A stretch of 64,000 nucleotides of DNA. Origin: Palleronia aestuarii. Lineage in GTDB: Bacteria > Pseudomonadota > Alphaproteobacteria > Rhodobacterales > Rhodobacteraceae. Positions 1 to 8,405 of this stretch are shown here, piece after piece. The notes under the pieces are model-generated. The model saw only the letters and a list, made by a program, of their open reading frames with translations, did no database searches and was not told the DNA's origin. Position numbers and translations under genes: made by a program. Numbering within the stretch: position 1 is the stretch's first letter; each line of letters opens with the position of its first letter. The stretch is from the NCBI RefSeq assembly GCF_003253995.1, contig NZ_QKZL01000007.1, positions 62,001 to 126,000 of the forward strand. Direction: 5' to 3'.

Positions 1-243
1 GGCGCGAACCATGCGGGCTTCCATGCCGAGGGCGGCACGGCCTACGACCTCCTCGCGGACTGGCTCGTGCGGCTCGACCCGGTCAATCCGCAGACCACCG
101 CGCGGATGACGACCCTCTTCGAGACGTGGCCGCGCTACGATGCGGACCGGCAGGCGCTGATGCGCGCGGCGCTCGAGCGGATCGGCAACGCCCCCGGCCT
201 CTCGCGCGATACATCGGAGATGGTGAGCCGGATGCTCGGCTGA
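1..243 (+). CDS. pepN: Aminopeptidase N, C-terminal end (partial)
   Basis: The window opens inside this gene; 80 residues and a TGA stop at 241-243 are visible. They match the end of M1-family aminopeptidase N: the NPQ...ARM stretch, then RYDADRQALMRAALERI and a final LSRDTSEMVSRML, as in proteobacterial PepN. PepN is a cytoplasmic zinc metallopeptidase that removes N-terminal residues from peptides. The catalytic HEXXH domain lies upstream, outside the window, so the call rests only on the helical C-terminal domain. Confidence 0.8.
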   Translation, partial: GANHAGFHAEGGTAYDLLADWLVRLDPVNPQTTARMTTLFETWPRYDADRQALMRAALERIGNAPGLSRDTSEMVSRMLG

Positions 244-331
244 GGGGAGATGTCGCATCGGGACGGGGGATCGGAACCACGGCCGGGCCCGCCCGTTCTC
301 CCGACCGAACAAGACGCGAAAGGATAACCCG

Positions 332-892
332 ATGACCGCCATCACAGATGCGAAAATCCTCATCATCGCCAGCGACGGGTTCGAGCAGGCCGAGCTCACC
401 GTCCCCCAGAAGCAACTGGCCGACGCAGGCGCCACCGTCCACGTGGCCTCCCCCGACGGCTCCGAAATCCGCGGTTGGGACGAGACCGACTGGGGCAAGA
501 CCGTTTCCGCCGATCTCGGTATCGGCGACACGTCGGTCGACGACTACCACGCGCTCGTCCTGCCGGGCGGACAGATCAATCCCGACGTGCTGCGCGTCAA
601 CGACGAGGCGGTTCTGCGCGTGCAGGAATTCGTCAAGGCCGGCAAGCCCGTCGCCGCGATCTGCCACGCGCCGTGGCTCTTGATCGAGGCCGACGTCGTG
701 CGCGGCAAGCGGCTCACCTCCTACAAGTCCATCCGGACCGACCTGAAGAACGCAGGCGCCGAGGTGGTCGACGAGGCCGTGGCCCGTGACGGCAACCTCA
801 TCACCAGCCGCAATCCCGGCGATCTCGACGCGTTCTGCAAGGAGATCATCGCGGCCATCGAGGGCGAGACGAGCCTCTCGTCGGCGGCATGA
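332..892 (+). CDS. DJ-1/PfpI family protein (YhbO/general stress protein 18 type)
   Basis: A 186-residue single-domain protein of the type 1 glutamine amidotransferase-like fold. The nucleophile elbow AICHAPW places the reactive Cys at residue 111 followed by His112, and the N-terminal DGFEQAEL supplies the conserved acidic residue. Relatives are described as stress proteins, proteases or glyoxalase/deglycase enzymes, and the true substrate is disputed, so only the family is called. The ATG is preceded by an AAAGGA Shine-Dalgarno sequence. It stands alone between pepN and a divergently unrelated acyltransferase gene. Confidence 0.85.
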   Translation: MTAITDAKILIIASDGFEQAELTVPQKQLADAGATVHVASPDGSEIRGWDETDWGKTVSADLGIGDTSVDDYHALVLPGGQINPDVLRVNDEAVLRVQEFVKAGKPVAAICHAPWLLIEADVVRGKRLTSYKSIRTDLKNAGAEVVDEAVARDGNLITSRNPGDLDAFCKEIIAAIEGETSLSSAA

Positions 893-1009
893 TGCACAAG
901 GTGGGGCGTGGGCGAGGCTTTGCCGTTGTCCTCGCCCCAACCGGCGAACGCTTGCCTTCGGCACCGCCGCAGGCCATGTGTGGACCTGTGATGGGGCAGC
1001 GGTGCCGGG

Positions 1010-1885
1010 ATGGATACCAGAAGTCGATTTGACGAACAGATCGTCGAGCGGGCCCCTTGGCTCGCCCGACGTTTTCCTGCGAGCGACATCGTTCGCCGCG
1101 GCCTGAACGGGCTTTTGCGGTACGAGGAGACCGTATCGCTCGCCGAAGAGATGTCGGACTGGTCCGGCGACGCCCTGATGACCCGGATGGGTCGCAAGCT
1201 CGCGCAGGACCTCAAGGTCACCGGGCTCGAGCAGATTCCGCGCACCGGCCCGGCAATGATCGTCGCGAACCACCCGACCGGGATCGCGGACGGAATCATC
1301 CTCTACCACATCCTCGCCCCGATCCGGCCGGATCTCTACTTCTACGCCAACAGCGACATCGTGCGCGTCATTCCGCAGCTCGCCTCGATGATCGCGCCCG
1401 TCGAGTGGCGGCCGGAGAAGCGGACCCACGGCAAGACGCGCGAGACGATGGCCTATACCCGCAAGGCGATGGATGCCGGGCGTCTTGGGATCATCTTCCC
1501 GTCGGGCCGGCTCGCCAAGCGCCGCGGCCTGAGGCTCTTCGAGCGTCCCTGGATGCCGTCCGCCGCGATGATCGCGCGCAAGTTCGAGGTGCCGGTCATC
1601 CCAATCAACATCCGCGCGCGCAACTCGGCGCTCTTCTACATCTTCGACATGATCCATCCCTCGCTCAGGGACATCACGCTCTTCCACGAGACGCTGAACA
1701 AGGACCGCCAGCCCTATCGCGTCACGGTTGGCGAGCCGATTTCCGCGGCCGCGCTGCCCTCCTCGTCGGAGGAGAGCATCGGCCTCATGCGCCGGGCTAC
1801 GCTCGACCTCGGCGGCCGGCACGCGCCGTCCGTCTCGCTCGTCGACAGTTCCCGCCATCGCTGGGTGTGGAGCCCGCGCGCCTGA
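1010..1885 (+). CDS. PlsC-like lysophospholipid/glycerol acyltransferase
   Basis: A 291-residue protein with the acyltransferase motif I NHPTGIAD (Asn87, His88, Asp94; the NHxxxxD catalytic pair) and the later FPSGRL and VPVIPINI blocks typical of the PlsC superfamily. It should transfer an acyl chain from acyl-ACP or acyl-CoA to a lysophospholipid or related acceptor at the inner face of the cytoplasmic membrane. It lacks the N-terminal transmembrane helix of classical PlsC and is closer to the soluble hemolysin-like/OlsA-like branch, so the acceptor lipid is uncertain. The ribosome binding site upstream of this ATG is weak. Confidence 0.75.
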   Translation: MDTRSRFDEQIVERAPWLARRFPASDIVRRGLNGLLRYEETVSLAEEMSDWSGDALMTRMGRKLAQDLKVTGLEQIPRTGPAMIVANHPTGIADGIILYHILAPIRPDLYFYANSDIVRVIPQLASMIAPVEWRPEKRTHGKTRETMAYTRKAMDAGRLGIIFPSGRLAKRRGLRLFERPWMPSAAMIARKFEVPVIPINIRARNSALFYIFDMIHPSLRDITLFHETLNKDRQPYRVTVGEPISAAALPSSSEESIGLMRRATLDLGGRHAPSVSLVDSSRHRWVWSPRA

Positions 1886-1898
1886 GGGCCGGCACCGT

Positions 1899-2501
1899 TC
1901 AGCCCTCCTGGCAGTACTCCTGCTCGACGAGCCAGCTCCGCATCTCCTCGCGCTTCTCCTCCGACCGAAGCGGAGCCCAATCGGCGGCCACGCCCTGCCA
2001 GCGAGCTTCCTCCGCGCTGATCACGCCGTCGCGCGGCACCGTCTCCGCGAGGATGCGGATCGCGCAGCTCAGGTTCGTGGCCCCGTCCATCAGGGCGGAG
2101 CCCGACCGGCCGCGGCATCCGAATTCCCGTGCCGTCGGGATCCCGATCTGCAGGAGGCCGAACCACTGGTCGCCTCCGCCAACGGCATCCGGCCGCCAGG
2201 TGCTTTCGTATTTCGCGAGCGCGGACAGGAAACCGACCCAGAAGGCACGCCTGTCCTCATCGGTCCCGTCCTCGTAGGCCGGACACCAGCGCGCGATATC
2301 GTCGGGCGTTTCCTCCACGAGCGGCATGCCGTGCGAGCGGAGCGCGGAAAGCGCGGCCCGGTTCCACTGATCCGATTCGTCTCGATGCTCCCAGAGGAGC
2401 TCCGGCATCTCCGCCGCCTCCTCCGCCACGTCCGCCTGCTGCGCCACGGCCGAACCGACGGCGAGAACCATCCCGGCCGCCGCGGCGATCACGTATCTCA
2501 A
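1899..2501 (-). CDS. Exported lysozyme-like (SLT-fold) protein, paralogue 1
   Basis: About 200 residues: a hydrophobic signal peptide (VIAAAAGMVLAVGSAVA) and then a transglycosylase SLT-like domain. LAKYESTW carries the presumed catalytic Glu, followed by WFGLLQI and a CAIRI segment. The sequence is closely similar to the next gene upstream (2527-3117), so the two arose by tandem duplication. It probably cleaves or binds peptidoglycan in the periplasm. The start shown is TTG with no strong ribosome binding site; a GTG three codons inside is an alternative. Translation may be coupled to the neighbour 25 bp upstream. Confidence 0.65.
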   Translation of the reverse strand: MRYVIAAAAGMVLAVGSAVAQQADVAEEAAEMPELLWEHRDESDQWNRAALSALRSHGMPLVEETPDDIARWCPAYEDGTDEDRRAFWVGFLSALAKYESTWRPDAVGGGDQWFGLLQIGIPTAREFGCRGRSGSALMDGATNLSCAIRILAETVPRDGVISAEEARWQGVAADWAPLRSEEKREEMRSWLVEQEYCQEG

Positions 2502-2526
2502 GGTTCCGAAGATCGGCCTTCTCCCC

Positions 2527-3117
2527 CTATCCCCCGGTCGATTCGTCGATCCTGCAATAGGGCTGCGCGCGCGTCCATGACGCCATGTCGGATCGTTTCG
2601 ATGAGGAATGGAACGGACCCCAATCGAGCATTCCGCGATTGATTGTCCCGCGTTTCGTAACCTGTGCCGTGGCGATCCGGACCGCGCAGCGCAGGTTCGC
2701 CGCCCCGTCTTTCAAAGCCGCGCCCGACCGCGCCGCGCAGCCATAGCCGCGCGCGGTGCGCGGATCGATCTGCACGAGCCCGTACCAGAGGCCGCCGCCG
2801 CCCACCGCTTCGGGCCGCCAGGTGCTCTCGTGCTCGGCCAGCGCGGAGAAAAGCCCGTTCCAGAAAGCCGCGCGGTTCTCGGGCGACTGGTTGGGATAGT
2901 TCGGGCACCATTCGGCGTAATCGGCGGGGACCATCTGCGGCAACGCCGCGCCGTGGGTCGCGAGCGCCTCCATCGTCTCGGCGGTCCAGACGGCGCCTTC
3001 GGGGCGGAAATCCCAGCGCGCGACGGGGGGCGACGCGGGTTCGGGGTCGGGCGCGCGGGCGGCGCCCACGCAGCCCGAAAGCGCGGCAATGGCGAGGATG
3101 AGGACGAAACGCGGCAT
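2527..3117 (-). CDS. Lysozyme-like (SLT-fold) lipoprotein, paralogue 2
   Basis: A 196-residue protein with a lipoprotein signal: LSGC puts the lipidated Cys at position 16. A proline/alanine-rich spacer follows, then the same SLT-like domain as its neighbour: AEHESTW with the candidate catalytic Glu, [13 protein letters not shown], and a CAVRIA segment. The ATG has a GAGAGG ribosome binding site 8 bases upstream. It is the first gene of a two-gene minus-strand unit and is divergent from gatB. It is likely anchored in the outer membrane and acts on peptidoglycan; activity is inferred only from the fold and the conserved Glu. Confidence 0.7.
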   Translation of the reverse strand: MPRFVLILAIAALSGCVGAARAPDPEPASPPVARWDFRPEGAVWTAETMEALATHGAALPQMVPADYAEWCPNYPNQSPENRAAFWNGLFSALAEHESTWRPEAVGGGGLWYGLVQIDPRTARGYGCAARSGAALKDGAANLRCAVRIATAQVTKRGTINRGMLDWGPFHSSSKRSDMASWTRAQPYCRIDESTGG

Positions 3118-3282
3118 GGAAACACCTCTCGAGTGATACCGCGCTTCCCCCGGCCCGGCCTCGATGGTCTAGGCCCCTGCCCCGCCGCGTGCCAGATCCC
3201 GCCGGGGCGGTCGGCGGCGTTGCGCCGATCCGGCAGGCGGAGTAGAGAACGCCCGTCCCCTGACCTGACGAGGAGCTCCGCG

Positions 3283-4800
3283 ATGCTCGACCTGACCTAT
3301 GAGGCCCCGGCACCCAAGGTGATCCAGGGGGCGCGGGAGGATTGGGAACTCGTCATCGGGCTTGAGGTCCACGCGCAGGTCGCGAGCGACGCAAAGCTCT
3401 TCTCCGGCGCCTCCACCCTCTTCGGCGCGGAGCCCAATTCCAACGTCGCCTTTGTCGATGCGGGGATGCCCGGAATGCTGCCCGTCATCAACGAGGGCTG
3501 CGTCGCGCTCGCGGTCAAGACCGGGCTCGGGCTCAAGGCCGCGATCAACCTGCGCTCCGCCTTCGACCGCAAGAACTACTTCTACCCCGACCTGCCGCAG
3601 GGCTACCAGATCAGCCAGCTCTACCACCCGATCGTGGGCGAGGGCGAGGTGATCGTGGACATGGCCCCCGGCATCGCGCGGCGCGTCCGGATCGAACGCA
3701 TCCATCTCGAACAGGATGCGGGCAAGTCGATCCACGACATGGACCCGACGATGTCCTTCGTCGATCTCAACCGCACCGGCGTCGCACTGATGGAGATCGT
3801 CTCCCGCCCCGACATTCGCGGGCCCGAGGAGGCGGCGGCCTATGTCGCGAAGCTTCGGCAGATCATGCGCTATCTCGGCACCTGCGACGGCAACATGCAG
3901 AACGGCAACCTGCGCGCCGACGTCAACGTCTCCGTCTGCCGTCCCGGCGATTACGAGAAGTACCAGGAGACGCAGGACTTCTCGCATCTCGGCACCCGCT
4001 GCGAGATCAAGAACATGAACTCCATGCGGTTCATCCAGGCCGCGATCGAGGTCGAGGCGCGGCGCCAGATCGCCATCATCGAGGAAGGTGGCAGCGTGGT
4101 GCAGGAGACGCGGCTCTTCGATCCCGACAAGGGCGAGACGCGGTCGATGCGCTCCAAGGAGGAGGCGCACGATTACCGCTACTTCCCCTGCCCCGACCTC
4201 TTGCCGCTCGAGATCGAGCAGGCCTGGGTGGACGACATCGCGGCCTCCCTGCCGGAACTGCCCGATGCGAAGAAGACACGGTTCGTCGCGGAATACGGGA
4301 TGACCGAATATGATGCGGGCGTCCTCACGGCCGACGTGGAGAACGCCGCCTTCTTCGAGGAAACCGCGCGCGGCTCCGACGGCAAGCTCGCGGCGAACTG
4401 GGTGATCAACGAGCTGTTCGGGCGGCTGAAGAAGGACGGCGACCGGGCGATCGGCGAGAGCCCCGTCTCCGCCGCGCAACTCGCGGGGATCGTGCGCCTC
4501 ATCAAGTCGGGCGACATCTCGGGCAAGATCGCCAAGGACCTCTTCGAGATCGTCTACACCGAAGGCGGCGATCCCGAGACGCTGGTCGAAGAACGCGGAA
4601 TGCGCCAGGTCACCGATACCGGCGCGATCGAGGCCGCGGTCGACGAGGTCATCGCGGCCAATCCCGCTCAGGTGGAGAAGGCGCAGGCCAATCCCAAGCT
4701 CGCCGGTTGGTTCGTCGGTCAGGTGATGAAGGCCACGGGCGGGAAGGCCAACCCGGCTGCCGTGAACGAGATCGTGCGCCGAAAACTCGGCGCGGACTGA
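3283..4800 (+). CDS. gatB: Asp/Glu-tRNA(Asn/Gln) amidotransferase subunit B
   Basis: 505 residues, normal length for GatB. Diagnostic blocks are [12 protein letters not shown] near the N terminus, [26 protein letters not shown] and a C-terminal GatB/Yqey domain ending in [13 protein letters not shown]. With GatA and GatC it converts mischarged Glu-tRNA(Gln) and Asp-tRNA(Asn) to the amidated forms; GatB carries the kinase/transamidase site and tRNA contacts. gatA and gatC are not adjacent, as is common in Rhodobacteraceae. The ATG chosen follows GAGGAGCTCCGCG. A longer reading frame upstream has no family support. Confidence 0.95.
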   Translation: MLDLTYEAPAPKVIQGAREDWELVIGLEVHAQVASDAKLFSGASTLFGAEPNSNVAFVDAGMPGMLPVINEGCVALAVKTGLGLKAAINLRSAFDRKNYFYPDLPQGYQISQLYHPIVGEGEVIVDMAPGIARRVRIERIHLEQDAGKSIHDMDPTMSFVDLNRTGVALMEIVSRPDIRGPEEAAAYVAKLRQIMRYLGTCDGNMQNGNLRADVNVSVCRPGDYEKYQETQDFSHLGTRCEIKNMNSMRFIQAAIEVEARRQIAIIEEGGSVVQETRLFDPDKGETRSMRSKEEAHDYRYFPCPDLLPLEIEQAWVDDIAASLPELPDAKKTRFVAEYGMTEYDAGVLTADVENAAFFEETARGSDGKLAANWVINELFGRLKKDGDRAIGESPVSAAQLAGIVRLIKSGDISGKIAKDLFEIVYTEGGDPETLVEERGMRQVTDTGAIEAAVDEVIAANPAQVEKAQANPKLAGWFVGQVMKATGGKANPAAVNEIVRRKLGAD

Positions 4801-4822
4801 CTTCGTTCTTGCGAGGGACGGA

Positions 4823-4851
4823 CGCCGGACGAAGAATGAATTCGTCCGGCG
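4823..4851. terminator. Hairpin between convergent gatB and lipoprotein gene
   Basis: Stem CGCCGGACGAA (4823-4833) pairs perfectly with TTCGTCCGGCG (4841-4851) around a 7-nt loop, 11 bp in all. It sits 22 bp after the gatB stop and 25 bp after the end of the convergent lipoprotein gene. The position fits a bidirectional terminator, but neither side has a clear U-tract. Confidence 0.5.
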
Positions 4852-4875
4852 CCGTGAAATGTTCGTTCGGGCCGA

Positions 4876-5040
4876 TCAGCCGTCGGTCGAGATCTCGTTG
4901 TCCAGACCATCGGTCGGGCTCTCGATTGCCTCGCCCATCGGAGCGTTCATGCTCTCTTGTGCCTCAGGGCTGGAAGCCGTGTTGCTCATGCAGGCGGACA
5001 GGAAGATGGCGGTCCCCAAAAGAAGCGTCAGTCGGGTCAT
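4876..5040 (-). CDS. Small 54-residue lipoprotein
   Basis: A 54-residue reading frame with start ATG at 5040 and an AAAGGA ribosome binding site 6 bases upstream. The N terminus MTRLTLLLGTAIFLSAC is a textbook lipoprotein signal, with lipobox LSAC and lipidated Cys at residue 17. The mature part is short, polar and acidic (Ser, Glu, Asp, Met-rich), with no recognisable domain. It resembles the many tiny 'lipoprotein' genes of Rhodobacteraceae whose role is unknown. It is divergent from the DUF4177 gene. Confidence 0.65.
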   Translation of the reverse strand: MTRLTLLLGTAIFLSACMSNTASSPEAQESMNAPMGEAIESPTDGLDNEISTDG

Positions 5041-5201
5041 TGCGAATCCTTTCTATAATCATCAACGCAACGCTACTCCACGGACCGGGTTCCGATGCAA
5101 ATCCGCACCATGCGAACCCGGCGGGAGTTCGCGCGTAGACACTTGCAGAGCACGAAGCCACCGTCGATAGAGGTTAATACGAAACGAAACACGAGGCCCG
5201 A

Positions 5202-5576
5202 ATGTCACATTATGAATACAGGGTCGTTCCCGCGCCGCGCGAAATCCCCCGGGTCAAGGGATTGCGCGGAACGGAGGAGCGTTTCGCCTACGGCCTGTCC
5301 GCCGTGCTCAACGACGAGGCGCGCGACGGATGGGAATTCGTCCGCATGGAAGTGATGACGGCGGAGATTCGCCGGGGCTTCCTCGGCGGCAAGCGCAGCG
5401 AGACCACGACGCTGCTCGTCTTCCGCCGCTGGGCGGAAGGGATCGCGGCCAATCCCCCGACGGCCCGGCAGACCGAGGCGCAGAGGCCGGACAAAGCCGC
5501 CCCGCGCATCGGGGCGGTCCGCCGTCCGGATATCGGTCTCAGAACCGTGCCCGCCCCCAATCGCGAGGAGCGGTGA
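5202..5576 (+). CDS. DUF4177-like protein
   Basis: 124 residues. The N-terminal half (YEYRVVPAP ... NDEARDGWEFVRME ... LLVFRRW) has the pattern of the DUF4177 family: two beta strands flanking a conserved GWE. The C-terminal 45 residues are proline/arginine-rich and probably disordered. The function of the family is unknown. The ATG lies behind ACGAGG. It is convergent with the BolA gene, the stops being 6 bp apart. Confidence 0.6.
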   Translation: MSHYEYRVVPAPREIPRVKGLRGTEERFAYGLSAVLNDEARDGWEFVRMEVMTAEIRRGFLGGKRSETTTLLVFRRWAEGIAANPPTARQTEAQRPDKAAPRIGAVRRPDIGLRTVPAPNREER

Positions 5577-5582
5577 GCCCCG

Positions 5583-5855
5583 TCACTCCGCGAGATCGAG
5601 CGCGAGGGCATGGATTCGCCCCATGAGCTCCGGCCCGATCGCGTCGTGCACCGCGCGGTGCCGCGCGAGCCGCGACATTCCCGCGAGCGCATCCGACCGC
5701 ATCCTGACGGAGAAATGGCTTTCTCCGCCCGCGGGCGCGCCGGCATGACCCGCATGTGCCGCACTGTCGTCCGTGACCGTGAGATCGCGCGGGTCGAAGG
5801 CGGCGTCGAGCCGCGCGCGGATTTCCTCGGTCACGGGAAGTTTGCTTGTCGCCAT
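5583..5855 (-). CDS. BolA family protein
   Basis: 90 residues from ATG at 5855, which has GGGAG 9 bases upstream; a GTG two codons earlier is an alternative. The class II KH-like BolA fold is indicated by the order I-R-RLDAAFDP, a glycine/histidine-rich loop (AAHAGHAG), ESHFSVR and the signature RHRAVHDAIG. BolA proteins partner with monothiol glutaredoxins in Fe-S handling and affect cell shape and stress response. It is divergent from the DnaJ-like gene; bolA, DnaJ-like gene, cobS and cobT are a recurrent alphaproteobacterial neighbourhood. Confidence 0.85.
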   Translation of the reverse strand: MATSKLPVTEEIRARLDAAFDPRDLTVTDDSAAHAGHAGAPAGGESHFSVRMRSDALAGMSRLARHRAVHDAIGPELMGRIHALALDLAE

Positions 5856-5928
5856 TTTCACGATCTCCCCTCTTCAACTCCCGGTGCGTTTGCCTAAACT
5901 CTCCGCTCCGACTCGGAAAGGAGCCATC

Positions 5929-6567
5929 ATGTCGAAAAGCGATCCCTTCGGATTCGATATGCGCGTGACCTCTTCTAAGAAGAAGAACCCGCGCGGCAAG
6001 CGGGGCATGACCGGCGCCTTCGAGACGTCGACGCGGGTTTGCGAGCATCCCGGCTGCGAGGAACAGGGGCAGTACCGCGCTCCGCGCTCCCCCGATCACC
6101 TCGACGAGTACCTCTGGTTCTGCAAGGATCACGTCCGCGAGTACAATCTGAAGTGGAACTTCTTCAACGGCACCACCGAAGAGGAGTTCGACGACCAGAT
6201 TTCCAAGGACCGCGTCTGGGGCCGGCAGACGAAGCCCTTCGGTCGCAAATCCGACGAGCAGCGTGCCTGGGCCCGGCTCGGGGTGGACGACGCGCATCAG
6301 GTTCTGGGCGACAATGCCACACGCAATCCGGGCCGTTCCACGACCGGCGGCTCCACCCGCCGCCTCCCGCCCACGGAACGCCGTGCGATCGAGATCCTCG
6401 ATGCCAAGGATCATTGGACCAAGACGGAGATCCGCAAGGCCTACAAGGCGCTGATCAAGGTGCTCCATCCCGACATGAACGGCGGCGACCGCGGCCACGA
6501 GGAACAGCTCGCCGAGGTCGTCTGGGCCTGGGACCAGATCAAGGACAGCCGCAACTTCACGACCTGA
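5929..6567 (+). CDS. DnaJ-domain protein with N-terminal Cys/His motif
   Basis: 212 residues from ATG at 5929, behind a strong AAAGGAG. The J domain is at the C terminus (about 150-210), with the essential HPD at 180-182 (KVLHPDMNGGD), so it should stimulate an Hsp70 ATPase. The N-terminal half is unlike classical DnaJ: it has a possible metal site made of Cys38, His40, Cys43, Cys65 and His68, followed by a WNFFNG motif. This architecture is common next to bolA and cobS in alphaproteobacteria. The partner chaperone and clients are unknown. Confidence 0.85.
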   Translation: MSKSDPFGFDMRVTSSKKKNPRGKRGMTGAFETSTRVCEHPGCEEQGQYRAPRSPDHLDEYLWFCKDHVREYNLKWNFFNGTTEEEFDDQISKDRVWGRQTKPFGRKSDEQRAWARLGVDDAHQVLGDNATRNPGRSTTGGSTRRLPPTERRAIEILDAKDHWTKTEIRKAYKALIKVLHPDMNGGDRGHEEQLAEVVWAWDQIKDSRNFTT

Positions 6568-6580
6568 GCGGGTCCGGACC

Positions 6581-7111
6581 GTGCGGGTAAGGGACAGCAT
6601 CGACGCCGATCTGGAGGCGATCACCGCGATCTACGGCCGGGAGGTCGCGGGCGGCACGGCGACCTTCGAACTCGACCCGCCGGAACTCGCCGAGATGGCT
6701 CGCCGCCGACGCGCGCTCGTCGAGAGCGGGTTTCCCCACCTCGTCGCGGAGATCGGGGGCGAGGTCGCGGGCTATGCCAGCGCGGGTCCGTACCGCCCCC
6801 GGCCGGCTTACCGCCACAGCGTCGAGATCTCGATCTACGTGGCGGAGCGCCATCGCGGCGCGGGGGTCGGGCGGCGGCTGACCGCCTCACTGCTCGACCG
6901 CTGCACGGCGATGGGGATGCGGCAGGCGATCGCCGTGATCGGCGGGGCCGACAACGCCGCCTCCCTCGCGCTTCACCGGGCGCTCGGGTTTTCCCGCGCC
7001 GGTGTGCTTACGGATGTCGGCTTCAAACACGGGGCCTGGCGCGACACGATTCTCATGCAGCGCGCCCTCGGTCCGGGCGCATCAACGCCGCCGGATGTCA
7101 GGCCTCGGTAA
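6581..7111 (+). CDS. GNAT N-acetyltransferase, phosphinothricin acetyltransferase-like
   Basis: 176 residues starting with GTG. It carries the GNAT acetyl-CoA pyrophosphate loop RHRGAGVGRRL and the later DNAASLALHRALGF, both as in the Pat/YncA branch, whose members acetylate phosphinothricin, methionine sulfoximine or related amines. The stretch STAATFELDPP-like (ATFELDPPE) and the final GAWRDTILMQR also fit that branch. It lies 13 bp behind the DnaJ-like gene and may be co-transcribed with it. The physiological substrate cannot be read from the sequence. Confidence 0.8.
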   Translation: MRVRDSIDADLEAITAIYGREVAGGTATFELDPPELAEMARRRRALVESGFPHLVAEIGGEVAGYASAGPYRPRPAYRHSVEISIYVAERHRGAGVGRRLTASLLDRCTAMGMRQAIAVIGGADNAASLALHRALGFSRAGVLTDVGFKHGAWRDTILMQRALGPGASTPPDVRPR

Positions 7112-7580
7112 AGGTGAGGCTCACGCCGTTGATGCAATGCCGCTTGCCGGTCGGCTCGGGCCCGTCGTCGAAGATGTGACCGAGATGCGATCCGCAGCGG
7201 TCGCAATGGACCTCCGTGCGCACCATGAAGAAGCTGCGATCGGATTGCGTGCCCACGGAATCGGGCAGCGCCTCGTAGAAGGATGGCCAGCCGGTGCCGC
7301 TGTCGAACTTCGTCTCGGAGGAATAGACCGCCTGATCGCATCCCTTGCAGTGGAAGATGCCGTCCGCCTTGATGTCGTTGAGCGGCGAGGTGAAGGCACG
7401 CTCCGTCCCCATCTCCCGCATCACGTCGTATTCCTGTTCGCTCAGCATGGCCTTCCACTCGGCCTCGGTCCGGGTCACGGGAAAGTTTCCCGGCTCCGCG
7501 GCGGACAGCGCCCTGGGAAGCGCCGCGACAGCCGCGGCAGAGGTGAGGAACGTTCTTCGTCTCATCATCTTCTCCATCAC
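7098..7580 (-). CDS. msrB: Exported peptide-methionine (R)-S-oxide reductase
   Basis: 160 residues. MsrB reduces methionine-R-sulfoxide in proteins. The zinc-binding Cys pairs are Cys78/Cys81 and Cys126/Cys129, and the catalytic Cys149 sits in RHCINGVSL. An N-terminal RRRTFLTSAAAVAALPRALSA looks like a twin-arginine signal, so this copy probably works in the periplasm. It lies 102 bp downstream of the anti-sigma gene on the same strand. It may therefore belong to the regulon or transcript of the ECF sigma factor, which would make it an envelope repair function. Confidence 0.88.
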   Translation of the reverse strand: MMEKMMRRRTFLTSAAAVAALPRALSAAEPGNFPVTRTEAEWKAMLSEQEYDVMREMGTERAFTSPLNDIKADGIFHCKGCDQAVYSSETKFDSGTGWPSFYEALPDSVGTQSDRSFFMVRTEVHCDRCGSHLGHIFDDGPEPTGKRHCINGVSLTFTEA

Positions 7581-7682
7581 ATCGCGCCGTCAGGAGGGGC
7601 GCCAGACAAACTCGTCACGTAATGTAACACGTCCGGCCCTCCTTTGAACGCTCGTCCCGCGGACGTGAACGGAGCGAGAGGC

Positions 7683-8405
7683 TCAGGTCGGGGTATCCCC
7701 GACGGTCCCGAGGCCGAGCACGTTGCCCGTGGGGCCCGCTTCGGGCGATCCGCCGGGAGGCTCTTCCGAGATCTCGAGAAGTCCGCCCGGAATGCCGTCC
7801 GCGATGGCGCCCGCGACTTCGAGCGTCACGACCTCTTCCTCGGGCAGGATCGCGACGGAGAGCGGCGCGGTCGCCCCTTCGGGCAGGAGCCAGAGCTGCT
7901 GGACGCGCCCCGGCGGCGTCGTTCCCGCCTCGCGCATGAGGACGAGCACGCGCCGCGCCGGATCGTAGGCCGCGCGCACAGAGAACGACCCGTCCTCCGC
8001 GGCGATCTGCGCGCGGTAGGCCCCGTCGCCGGGCATGGTCGGCGCGCCGGGCAGGATGGCGAAGAGCGCGACCGTCGCGGCGAGCGCCAGGGCGGCCCCC
8101 GCGAGGAGCCCGCGCGCGAGCCCGCCGCGCCGCGCCCTCCCGGCGGTCTCGGTGGGCGCGGCGAAGAGCGTGCGTTCGAGGCGGTCGCGGCACCTGGCGG
8201 GCGGCCTCTCCTCTGCCACGTCCTGCGCGAGCGCGATGAAGGTTTCCGTCCACTCGGCCACGCGGGCGCGCAAACCGCCATCGGTGGCGAGCTGCCCCTC
8301 GAAATCCGAGCGTTCGCCCGCATCGAGGAGGTTGAGGACGTATTCGGCGGCGCGGACGCTGTCGGAACGATCGGGGCCACCATGGGGGAAGGACGTGTCG
8401 GTCAT
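7683..8405 (-). CDS. Anti-sigma factor, RskA-like (membrane)
   Basis: 240 residues from ATG at 8405, overlapping the sigma gene stop as ATGA. The N-terminal 60 residues (AAEYVLNLLDAGER...WTETFIAL) form the helical anti-sigma domain. One transmembrane helix lies at about 100-118 (LLAGAALALAATVALFAIL). The outside domain ends in the RskA signature region with QLWLLPEGA and GLLEISEEPPGG. It should hold the adjacent sigma factor at the membrane and release it on a signal. It has no HxxxCxxC zinc motif, so it is not a ChrR/ZAS type. A 7-bp palindrome overlaps its last codons (7687-7703). Confidence 0.85.
   Translation of the reverse strand: MTDTSFPHGGPDRSDSVRAAEYVLNLLDAGERSDFEGQLATDGGLRARVAEWTETFIALAQDVAEERPPARCRDRLERTLFAAPTETAGRARRGGLARGLLAGAALALAATVALFAILPGAPTMPGDGAYRAQIAAEDGSFSVRAAYDPARRVLVLMREAGTTPPGRVQQLWLLPEGATAPLSVAILPEEEVVTLEVAGAIADGIPGGLLEISEEPPGGSPEAGPTGNVLGLGTVGDTPT

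Noticed and set aside
5136-5190. Possible promoter TTGCAG-17-GATAGA before the DUF4177 gene
   Set aside because: The match to consensus is too weak to call by eye; start-site mapping would be needed.
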